A stretch of 58,111 nt of DNA from Hyphomicrobiales bacterium. Lineage in GTDB: Bacteria; Pseudomonadota; Alphaproteobacteria; Rhizobiales; Rhizobiaceae. A program made the translations under genes and the position numbers. The DNA lies in assembly GCA_900469965.1 (NCBI GenBank), contig UBZP01000014.1, positions 442,502 through 500,612 of the forward strand, read 5' to 3'. Numbering within the stretch: position 1 is the first letter of the stretch; the number at the start of each line of letters is the position of its first letter. Below, one piece after another: positions 27,492 through 34,844 of the stretch. The notes beneath the pieces are model-generated. The model was given only the letters and a program-made list of their open reading frames with translations, ran no database searches and was not told the DNA's origin.

Positions 27492-28424
27492 ATGACCGTA
27501 GCTGACGGCTCACAGGTCCGCCTTGCCGACGTGACGGAGGCCGTCATCGGCACCACGCCGGCCAATCCCACGTTCCAGACCATGCGCTATGTCTCGTCGG
27601 ACATCCGCATCTCCAAGCAGACGGACATTCCGGACGAGATCCGCGCCGACCGCAACGTCGCATCCATCGTCGACGTCGGCCGGATGGTTCAGGGCACCAT
27701 CAACACACTGCTGTCCTACGGGACCTATGACACGTGGTTCGAGCGGCTGCTTTGCGCGAACTGGGCGACCAATGTCCTCAAGAACGGCGTCACGCACCAG
27801 GCGGGCACGCTTGAAAAGATGTTCGAACAGGGCGCGACAGACACGTTCATCCGCTATGTCGGCTGCCGCTGGAACACGCTGGATCTCCGGCTGTCTGCCA
27901 AGCAGTCGATCGCCGCCAACTGGGGCATCATGGGCATCCGGTCGCCCGCCCCGACCAGCGCGATCCTGACAGGCGCGACATACACGGCCGCGACCGACAC
28001 GCCGGTCATGAATGCTGGTCTGAACGTCTCCGCCATGTCCTTCACCGGCATCGCCAACGCCCCGAAGGTGCAGGCGATGAACGTCAATATCCGGAACAAC
28101 ATCTACGCCAACGACGTCGTCGGCTCCTACGAGCCCTATTCGCACGGTCTTGGCCGTTTCGAGGTGACGGGTTCGCTGACGACGCTGTTCGAGAACCAGG
28201 ACACCTACAAGGCGATCCTGGACCACGAGGATGTCGCACTTTCCACGACGCTCACCGACGAACTCGGCAATTCCTACGCCATCGCGTTGCCGAAGGTGAA
28301 GCTGCTGGACGGCGGGCCAACCGTGGGCGGCAACGGCCGCGCCGTGCTGCTCGAGGTGCCCTTCCAGGCGCGCTACGACAGCACGTTCGGCGCCTCCATC
28401 ACCATCACCCGGACGCCGGCATGA
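27492..28424 (+). CDS. Major tail tube protein
   Basis: This 310-residue protein has the tail-tube plan: QTMRYVSSDIRISKQTDIPD, repeated beta-strand segments, and a C-terminal RAVLLEVPFQARYDSTFGAS region. AGGAGCTTACC precedes the ATG. It is expected to form the hexameric rings of a long non-contractile tail, as there is no sheath gene. Confidence 0.85.
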   Translation: MTVADGSQVRLADVTEAVIGTTPANPTFQTMRYVSSDIRISKQTDIPDEIRADRNVASIVDVGRMVQGTINTLLSYGTYDTWFERLLCANWATNVLKNGVTHQAGTLEKMFEQGATDTFIRYVGCRWNTLDLRLSAKQSIAANWGIMGIRSPAPTSAILTGATYTAATDTPVMNAGLNVSAMSFTGIANAPKVQAMNVNIRNNIYANDVVGSYEPYSHGLGRFEVTGSLTTLFENQDTYKAILDHEDVALSTTLTDELGNSYAIALPKVKLLDGGPTVGGNGRAVLLEVPFQARYDSTFGASITITRTPA

Positions 28425-28615
28425 CCAGGAAGCGTGACCTTCCCGCCTCGACGACTGCCGAGACCTTTGTTCCGGCGGTTTCCTTCATCGGCTACCCGGA
28501 TGGGAAAACGCCGGTCCAGTTCATCGCCGGGGTGGAAAGCGCCCCGGTCCCGGCCGAATTCGCGCAGTTGATGCGCGCAAAAGGCCTCGTCTCCGCTTCC
28601 GAAGGTGATCACTGA
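28421..28615 (+). CDS. Small tail-region protein, 64 aa
   Basis: This 64-residue protein (MTRKRDLPASTTAETFVPAV onward) is linked by a 4-base overlap to the tail tube gene and a 1-base overlap to the chaperone gene. The VQFIAGVESAPVPAEFAQLM segment looks like a small beta domain. It is probably a minor tail component; function not recognised. Confidence 0.6.
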   Translation: MTRKRDLPASTTAETFVPAVSFIGYPDGKTPVQFIAGVESAPVPAEFAQLMRAKGLVSASEGDH

Positions 28616-29031
28616 TGGTCGTAAAGCTCTCCTCCCTCAAGGCAAATCTGGCACGCGAAGAAAAGGGCGACTGGATCGAGTTTCCCGATTGGCCGGGCGT
28701 TGAGTTCAACGTCTCGTCGCTCCATCTGCCAGCCTACCAGACCGCCCGGGATATCCTTTTCAAACGGCTGTCGCGACAGCACAAGAAAGCGATCCCGTCC
28801 GCGGTTCTGACGGCGGAACTCGGAAAGCTCTACGCCAAGCACATCCTGCACGGCTGGCGTGGCCTGGATGTCGCCTATTCGATGGACAAGGCGCTGGAGA
28901 TCCTGGCAGACCCTGAGTACCGCAACGTGGTCGCAGCTGTCGAATACTGCGCCGGCCGAGTGTCCGAAATGGATATCGAATTCGTCGAGGACGAGGTGGG
29001 AAACTCCGCAAAGCCTTCCGCAGCCGCGTAA
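28615..29031 (+). CDS. Tail assembly chaperone, short form (gpG-like)
   Basis: This 138-residue protein lies between the tail tube and tape-measure genes, the position of lambda gpG. A GGGAAAC heptamer near its 3' end (28998-29004), in the correct register, allows a -1 shift into a 129-codon downstream frame, giving a longer form. The short form ends EDEVGNSAKPSAAA. Confidence 0.85.
   Translation: MVVKLSSLKANLAREEKGDWIEFPDWPGVEFNVSSLHLPAYQTARDILFKRLSRQHKKAIPSAVLTAELGKLYAKHILHGWRGLDVAYSMDKALEILADPEYRNVVAAVEYCAGRVSEMDIEFVEDEVGNSAKPSAAA
28998..29004 (+). promoter_or_regulatory. -1 programmed frameshift site GGGAAAC
   Basis: In the zero frame the codons are gtG GGA AAC, which is the X XXY YYZ register. 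After slipping the tRNAs pair with GGG and AAA. The downstream -1 frame is open to 29393. A hairpin (AAAGCGG with CCGCTTT, 29030-29053) follows 25 bases later. The lambda G/GT site is the nearly identical GGGAAAG. Confidence 0.85.
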
Positions 29032-29393
29032 AGCGGGCGGGGGCGGCCGCTTTCTACGACTGGCTCGACGAACTGGCCGCCGCCTTCCCGGATGAGGATT
29101 GGCTGCAGCCAGACGGGACCGACGAGGTGTTCGAGCCGGAGCACTGGCACGAGCTCTATTTTCGGGCCTTTGACGCGCTGCAATACGACCGCTTCTACGG
29201 GGCATTCGGGGGCGAGGGGCCGATCAGCTATCTCGCCCTCAGCCAGTATGCGCGTGATCAGGGCATCTCCGGCGATGAACTTCGCCACTTCCACATATTC
29301 ATGAACGCGGTCGATGGCGAATGGCTGAAACTCCAGAAGGAGAAGGCCGACGCCGACGAGCGCCAGAAAAAGCAAGATGAGGCGAAGCGGTAA
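29004..29393 (+). CDS. Frameshift extension of tail chaperone (gpGT-like T domain)
   Basis: These 129 codons are read only after the -1 shift at 28998-29004 and give a fusion of about 259 residues with the first 130 residues of the gpG-like protein. The extension contains AAAFYDWLDELAAAFPDEDW, a HELYFRAFDALQYDRFYG segment and a charged end. It has no independent ATG near its beginning; a GTG at 29127 has no ribosome-binding site. It ends with TAATG overlapping the tape-measure start by one base. The long form would recruit tube subunits to the tape measure. Confidence 0.85.
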   Translation, partial: LRKAFRSRVKRAGAAAFYDWLDELAAAFPDEDWLQPDGTDEVFEPEHWHELYFRAFDALQYDRFYGAFGGEGPISYLALSQYARDQGISGDELRHFHIFMNAVDGEWLKLQKEKADADERQKKQDEAKR

Positions 29394-32300
29394 TGGTCAC
29401 TGAGGTTCGCAGTCTCCGCGTCACCGCGGACATGGACGAAAGCGGCTACACCGCGGGCGCAGCTCGCAAGGTTGCCGCCGACAAAGCCATGTCTGCCTCT
29501 GGCAAAGAGGTGGTCTTCCAGTTCACGGAGACCGATCAGAAGGTCAGCCAGAGCGGCAGCATTCTTGCGCGGCTGTCGCGGCAATATGTCGATGGCTTCG
29601 CCTCGGCGCAGCGCTTCAATGCCGCCATCAACCAGCTGACGCGCGGCGTCGAGCTCGGCAAGATCGAGATGACGCAGGCGACCGTCATCCTCGACGGCAT
29701 CTACAAGCGGTACGGGCTGATGGCTGATGCTGCACAGATTGCGCAGCGCGGCCAGCTCGACCTTGCGCGCGCTGTCGAACAGGCCAATACCCGGCTCGCA
29801 GCTCAGCAGAAGATCACGCCCGCGAACCAGAATGGCGCTCTCGGTCAGCGATCGGGGAACCTCAATCCGGCGGGCTTCCAGACGGCCAACATCGCCGCGC
29901 AGTTTCAGGACATTGGTGTAACATCGGCCATGGGCATGTCGCCGCTGCAAATCGCCCTGCAGCAGGGCACGCAGCTGTCGATGGTGCTGGAACAGATGAA
30001 AGCGAGCGGGCAGGGGGCCGGTTCGGCACTTGCGGGTGCCTTCGCCTCGCTGATCAGCCCGCTCTCGCTTGTAACCATTGGTCTTGTCGCGGGCAGCGCC
30101 GCGCTGATCCAGTACTTTGCCACGGCGGAAAGCGCCTCCGAGAAGGCGAGCAAGCTGCTCAAGGAGCAGAACGATATCATCCGCAACGCTGCTAAAGCCT
30201 GGGGTGACGCAACGCCAGCGCTGAAAGCCTATGTCGAAGAGCTCGATCGCGCCGACAAGGAGGCGCAAGGGCGCGAAGCCGGCGGGGTTCTCGCCACCAA
30301 GATTTTGGAGGAGATGGCGCCCAAGCTCGAGGCGCTGCGTGACAAGGCCGTTTCAGCCTTTTCGGCGCTGCGGGCACGGCCCGGCTCGGACGACACGGTT
30401 CGGGCGCTTGGCTATGCATGGGATGACCTCAGGGAGCGGGTCGCCGCCGGCACGGCGACGGTCACGGATTTCGACAAGGCCCGGAACACGCTCGACGACG
30501 CGATCAACAGGTTCGGGCTGCAGGCACTCAAGGACTTCAGCACCAGTGTCGACGACGTCACCTCTGCCTTTTATCGCAGCCTTGAGGCAGCGCAGAGGGC
30601 CCGCAGCGAGTGGATCGTGGCGACAGCTGGCGGCCCAAATATCCAGGATATCCTCAGCAACCGCACATTCACCGACAACGGCCGCACCTATCGCGATACC
30701 GACTTCGTTCCGCGCTCCACACCGGTGCCGGAACGTCGGCCGCTCTATGAGCTCGATCGTGATCCCGATCGAGCGATGATCACGAATTCAGACGGGGTCA
30801 CGGTCGGCGTGCCGATTCCGGAACGAAAGCCCTCTCCACTTGCCGGTGAGCCCGATCGAAAGGCGGAAACCGAGGCGAAGCGCGCGGAGAACGCCTATCG
30901 TGATCTGATCAAGACCGCCAATGACCGCGTCGCGCAGATGCGGCTTGAGGCGGAAGTCTCCGGTCAGACGGGTATCGCCGCGCAGGCGCTCCGGTTCGAG
31001 CTGGATCTCTTGCAGAAGGCGCAGGACAAGGGCCGGGAAGTCACGGCGCAGCAGCGTGAGGAGATCAAGGGGCTCGCCGAGGCGTACCGGGTAGCTGCCG
31101 AGGAAGCTGCAAAGGCGAATCTGCAGCAGGACTTGATGTTCGAGCGCGAGCAGTTGTTCCGGTCCTCTGCCGACCAGGCCATCGCCGCGCGGCTCCGCGG
31201 AGCTGGCCTTCCGGTCGATCTGCAGTCGCAGGAAGCCCAAATGATGCGCGAAAACGCGCGCATTCAGGAGGCCAAGGATGCGGTCAACTCGTTCTTTGCA
31301 GACTTCAAGAGTGCTCTGGAGCGCAACGGTGGGGATATCGGCGAGGCGCTAGGGGACGCGCTGAAAAGCGCGCTCCTCAATCAGTTGAACAAGTGGGCTG
31401 ACAGGGCATTCGAGGCGGTGGGCAACGCTATCAGCAACGCGCTGTTCGGCAGCGGCTCGGCGGCTGGCGGTGGCGGCAGTGGCGTTGCTGGTTCGGTAGT
31501 GGGATCGATCTTCGGTGGGCGGGCGGCCGGCGCCGCTGCTGGCGCGACGCGCATGTTCAATCCGGCCAACTCGAATGTCTCCAGCGCCGGGTGCGCCGTC
31601 GATCTGGCCGGCGCGCTGCTCGGATCGAGCGAGGCCACCAATGCGTCGCAGATCAACAGCTTCCTGAAGCAGGGTGGTATCGACATCGATGCGGCGCGCA
31701 CCGCCTGGTGTGCTGCTTTCGTCAACTCGTCGCTGCAACAGGTCGGCATTGACGGCAGCGGCTCGCTTCTCGCGAACTCGTTCCAGAACTGGGGCAACCA
31801 GATCGATCCCAGCCAGGTGCTTCGCGGCGACGTGCTCCTGAAGACGAACGGTCTGTCAGCGCTGCAGCCCGGCGGTCATGTCGGCTTTGCGACCGGTGCG
31901 ACGCGGATATTCAACGGACAGTCCCAGCTTGAGATGCTGTCCGGAAACTACAGCGGGGGCGTCGGCACGGGATGGTTCAATGCCGTCGACCTGCAGGTGC
32001 GGCGCGCGACGGAAGCCTCTGACGCCTTGGCAAGTCTTGCCGCGTCATCGACCGGCGCGACGCAGGGGCTCGGCCAATTTGGTTCCGGCCTCGGCGCGTT
32101 GGGACGCAACCTCGCGGGCCTCTTCCCGGCGGCTCCCGGCGGGGGCGTCAGCAGTGGCGGACTGGGGACATGGCTCGGAAATCTCTGGGGCGGCCTTACG
32201 AATGGTGCCGGAACGCAGTGGGCGGCGGCCGTGTCCGGCAGCCTTTTGCCCGGCCTGTTTGCCGATGGAACGCAATCGGCGCCAGGCGGGCTCGCGATCG

Positions 32301-32590
32301 TCGGCGAGCGCGGCCGCGAACTCGTCAACTTGCCGCGCGGGTCCCAGGTGGTTCCGAACCACAAGACCGAGCATCTGCTCGCCTCCGCGGCAAACAGCAA
32401 CAACGCCGGTTCGGTCAAGGTCGACGTTGAGGTCTACATGAAGAAGGACGGCACTCTCGATGCCTTTGTCAGGAACATCTCACGCGAGGAAAGCGCCAGC
32501 ACCGTCCAGCAGGGGCTTGGTGAGTACCGCCGCACTGGCGTCCAGGACGATATCAAGCGGTACAATGACGACCCGTATGCGAGGGGATAA
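29393..32590 (+). CDS. Tape measure protein with embedded peptidoglycan hydrolase domain
   Basis: This 1065-residue protein sets tail length; at about 0.15 nm per residue it predicts a tail near 150 nm. A helical N-terminal half includes hydrophobic stretches (SALAGAFASLISPLSLVTIG, residues about 203-240). A Gly/Ala-rich linker (about 680-720) leads to a TIGR02594/CHAP-like amidase or endopeptidase domain with Cys773 (TAWCAAFVNSSL) and His829 (GGHVGFATG). The C-terminus has the LAIVGERGRELVNLPRGSQV motif common in tape measures. The hydrolase domain would help DNA cross the cell wall. Confidence 0.9.
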   Translation: MVTEVRSLRVTADMDESGYTAGAARKVAADKAMSASGKEVVFQFTETDQKVSQSGSILARLSRQYVDGFASAQRFNAAINQLTRGVELGKIEMTQATVILDGIYKRYGLMADAAQIAQRGQLDLARAVEQANTRLAAQQKITPANQNGALGQRSGNLNPAGFQTANIAAQFQDIGVTSAMGMSPLQIALQQGTQLSMVLEQMKASGQGAGSALAGAFASLISPLSLVTIGLVAGSAALIQYFATAESASEKASKLLKEQNDIIRNAAKAWGDATPALKAYVEELDRADKEAQGREAGGVLATKILEEMAPKLEALRDKAVSAFSALRARPGSDDTVRALGYAWDDLRERVAAGTATVTDFDKARNTLDDAINRFGLQALKDFSTSVDDVTSAFYRSLEAAQRARSEWIVATAGGPNIQDILSNRTFTDNGRTYRDTDFVPRSTPVPERRPLYELDRDPDRAMITNSDGVTVGVPIPERKPSPLAGEPDRKAETEAKRAENAYRDLIKTANDRVAQMRLEAEVSGQTGIAAQALRFELDLLQKAQDKGREVTAQQREEIKGLAEAYRVAAEEAAKANLQQDLMFEREQLFRSSADQAIAARLRGAGLPVDLQSQEAQMMRENARIQEAKDAVNSFFADFKSALERNGGDIGEALGDALKSALLNQLNKWADRAFEAVGNAISNALFGSGSAAGGGGSGVAGSVVGSIFGGRAAGAAAGATRMFNPANSNVSSAGCAVDLAGALLGSSEATNASQINSFLKQGGIDIDAARTAWCAAFVNSSLQQVGIDGSGSLLANSFQNWGNQIDPSQVLRGDVLLKTNGLSALQPGGHVGFATGATRIFNGQSQLEMLSGNYSGGVGTGWFNAVDLQVRRATEASDALASLAASSTGATQGLGQFGSGLGALGRNLAGLFPAAPGGGVSSGGLGTWLGNLWGGLTNGAGTQWAAAVSGSLLPGLFADGTQSAPGGLAIVGERGRELVNLPRGSQVVPNHKTEHLLASAANSNNAGSVKVDVEVYMKKDGTLDAFVRNISREESASTVQQGLGEYRRTGVQDDIKRYNDDPYARG

Positions 32591-32593
32591 GCC

Positions 32594-33250
32594 ATGGTGC
32601 TGAGCTTTCCCCTTAACGCCTCGGAGTTCGCCGACAAGCTGCACATCCAGTCCGTCCGCTGGTGGCTGCAGGAGCATCAGGAGGCATCACTGACGGGCGG
32701 CGGTGATTTCCTCGTCGCAGATCTTGCTCCGCGCCTTTGGCGGGGCGATGTGACGCTGATCCGGATGAGCCACGACGATGCGGCCGAGGTGCAAGCCCTG
32801 GTCGAAAGTCTCGACGGCTCTCTGAACACTTTCAACCTCTACGACCCCCGGAAAAAGTACCCGCGGGCCGATCCGGACGGGTCGCTGATCGCAAGTTCCA
32901 CGCCGGTCATCGCGTCGCTGAGCGGCAACAACAAGGTGTTGGCGATCTCGGGCCTTCCGGCCGGATACAAGCTGTCCGGCGGGGACCTGTTCTCCTTCCT
33001 GTATGGTTCCAGCACGCCGCAGCGGCGTGCCCTCCACCGCATTGTCTCTCCGATCACGGCTGATGGTTCGGGCGTGGCGAGCGGGGTCGAAGTCCGGCCG
33101 CACTTCCGGCCCGGAGTCGCCACGGACATCGAACTGGACTTCATCAAGCCGATCGTGCGCGTGCGGATCGTGCCGGGCAGCTTCGACCCCGGCACGGCGC
33201 GCGGGATGATCACGGAAGGCATGTCCTTCCAGGCACAGCAGGTGATCTGA
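32594..33250 (+). CDS. Distal tail protein candidate
   Basis: This 218-residue protein follows the tape measure and contains beta-rich segments (GDFLVADLAPRLWRGDVTLI, then SLNTFNLYDPRKKYP). Its position corresponds to distal tail or baseplate-hub adaptor proteins of siphophages. The family resembles rhizobial phage proteins of unknown function. One-base TGATG overlap with the next gene. Confidence 0.65.
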   Translation: MVLSFPLNASEFADKLHIQSVRWWLQEHQEASLTGGGDFLVADLAPRLWRGDVTLIRMSHDDAAEVQALVESLDGSLNTFNLYDPRKKYPRADPDGSLIASSTPVIASLSGNNKVLAISGLPAGYKLSGGDLFSFLYGSSTPQRRALHRIVSPITADGSGVASGVEVRPHFRPGVATDIELDFIKPIVRVRIVPGSFDPGTARGMITEGMSFQAQQVI

Positions 33251-33885
33251 TGGTGCGTTCCGTCGACTCGAATACCAGCAACTATCTGAACGCCGGCAAG
33301 GGTGTCATTCCGCGATCCTTCGTCTGGATCACGGCCAAGAACCGCGACACCGGAGCCGCCGAGACGGTTGGCTTCTGGAACGGTCTCGACAGCGTTGACG
33401 TGTCCGTGATCGACGGCGTTTCCGGCCTGCCGGTGACCCGCACCTATCATGCGGCCGGCTCGCTGCTGGCCGTTGGCACCATCACCCGCACGCCAGAACT
33501 GGAAGTGCGCACGGTGCGGGTCGGGCTCAGTCAGATCAGCGAAGCGGTGCAACTGGTCGTTCGCGGCTACGACGTTCGCCATGCGCCGATTGAGATCCAT
33601 GAGGGCTATCTCGATTTGGAGACCCACCAGCTGGTCGGCGACGCGATCGTTGACTTTGTCGGCTGGGTGAACGGAGCGCCGATCGACACTCCCGCGGCGG
33701 GTCAAAATGGCGGTATCCAGCTCGATTGTGTGTCGCACAGCCGCATGCTGACCCGGACGGACCCGGCGAAGAAGTCGCACGAGGCGCAAAAGCTCCGGTC
33801 GGGAGACATGTTCCGGCAATACAACACCGTCGCCGGCCAGTGGCAATACTGGTGGGGCGAGCGTGAAGGCGAGACGATGGGTTGA
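33250..33885 (+). CDS. Baseplate hub-like tail protein (DUF2163-like)
   Basis: This 211-residue beta-rich protein (VGLSQISEAVQLVVRGYDVR, then HEGYLDLETHQLVGDAIVDF) resembles the GTA-type and phage DUF2163/hub proteins that precede an NlpC/P60-like gene. It ends with VAGQWQYWWGEREGE, a Trp-rich tail. The assignment rests on gene order and sequence style. Confidence 0.6.
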   Translation: MVRSVDSNTSNYLNAGKGVIPRSFVWITAKNRDTGAAETVGFWNGLDSVDVSVIDGVSGLPVTRTYHAAGSLLAVGTITRTPELEVRTVRVGLSQISEAVQLVVRGYDVRHAPIEIHEGYLDLETHQLVGDAIVDFVGWVNGAPIDTPAAGQNGGIQLDCVSHSRMLTRTDPAKKSHEAQKLRSGDMFRQYNTVAGQWQYWWGEREGETMG

Positions 33886-33889
33886 GCCA

Positions 33890-34306
33890 ATGATGATGAC
33901 GCGTAAAGCCGATTGGTACTCCAGCCTGTCGACCTACATCGATGGTGCTTTCCGCAAGCCCTTTGCCTATGGCGAGTTCGACTGCACGCTGTTCGCTGCC
34001 GGCGCTGTGGAGGCGATGACCGGTGTCAACCTCTATGCTGACTTTCTCGGCCGCTACCGCACGCTGCGTGGTGGCATGCTGCAGTTGAAGAAACTCGGCT
34101 TTGACAATCAGGTCGACTACGTCGCCTCGCTTTTCGCGGAGGTGCATCCGGCCATGGCGCAGGTGGGCGATATCGCGGTGATTGACACAGAAATCGGCCC
34201 TGGCCTCGGGATCGTGCAGGGCTCCCGCATCTACGTCACCCAGCCGGGCGCGCTCGGTCTCGGGCTTGTCGATCTTCTCCGGGCTTCGCGTGCATTCCGC
34301 GTGTAG
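33890..34306 (+). CDS. NlpC/P60-like tail protein (DUF6950-like)
   Basis: This 138-residue protein has the N-terminal FAYGEFDCTLFAAGAVEAM segment with the nucleophile-position Cys, and GDIAVID later, as in NlpC/P60 folds. Where the catalytic His is expected (G-H-x-GI) it reads GPGLGIVQG, so the His seems lost and the protein may be structural. Three consecutive ATGs start at 33890; the first was taken. Confidence 0.68.
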   Translation: MMMTRKADWYSSLSTYIDGAFRKPFAYGEFDCTLFAAGAVEAMTGVNLYADFLGRYRTLRGGMLQLKKLGFDNQVDYVASLFAEVHPAMAQVGDIAVIDTEIGPGLGIVQGSRIYVTQPGALGLGLVDLLRASRAFRV

Positions 34307-34338
34307 CGCCGGCCTTTCCACCTCGAAAAGGAACACTT

Positions 34339-34563
34339 ATGTCCCAAACCATCATCCGCAGTCTCAAGTCGCAGAACGCGTTCCTGCAGCGCGAAATCGA
34401 AAGCCACTCCCGCGCGATCGACAGCCTGTCGCAGCAGCTTGCCGACGCGCTTAACCGCCTGAAGCAGTACGAGCCCGAATTTGTGGCGGCGGTGGCGGGC
34501 GAGGAGCGGCGCGAGCAGACACCGGCCGTAGTCACCGACGGCGATCCCACCGACGCCGATTGA
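34339..34563 (+). CDS. Small coiled-coil protein, 74 aa
   Basis: This 74-residue protein has a heptad-like helix (residues about 5-50: LKSQNAFLQREIESHSRAID, then LSQQLADALNRLKQYEP) and an acidic tail. GAAAAGGA precedes the ATG. It is in the tail-tip operon and may be a tail accessory or chaperone. No family recognised. Confidence 0.65.
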   Translation: MSQTIIRSLKSQNAFLQREIESHSRAIDSLSQQLADALNRLKQYEPEFVAAVAGEERREQTPAVVTDGDPTDAD

Positions 34564-34591
34564 TCCCCAAACAGCGAAAGGGCCAACTGAA

Positions 34592-34783
34592 ATGGCAAAC
34601 AGGACCTACGAGATCCGCCAGGGCGGCAAGCTGCTCTTTACCGTCCAGGGCGTCCGCTCTGTCGTCGATGGCATGGGCGTGCGCGTCTACGACGAAGACG
34701 GCGATGTTGTCTTCACCGGCGACCACAGCCACTCCGCCGTCAAGGAGCCCGCTCGCCCAGCCGAGCCGGCCGCCAGCGAGTAA
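34592..34783 (+). CDS. Small tail-region protein, 63 aa
   Basis: This 63-residue protein (MANRTYEIRQGGKLLFTVQG onward) is a compact beta domain with an acidic, Pro-rich C-terminus. GAAAGGG lies upstream. It is located just before the tail-tip gene. Function unknown. Confidence 0.6.
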   Translation: MANRTYEIRQGGKLLFTVQGVRSVVDGMGVRVYDEDGDVVFTGDHSHSAVKEPARPAEPAASE

Positions 34784-34844
34784 GCCTACCTCTACCGAAA
34801 CACCTCCGTCGCCGCCGTTCTCGGCGTAACGCTCCGGGTTCTCC

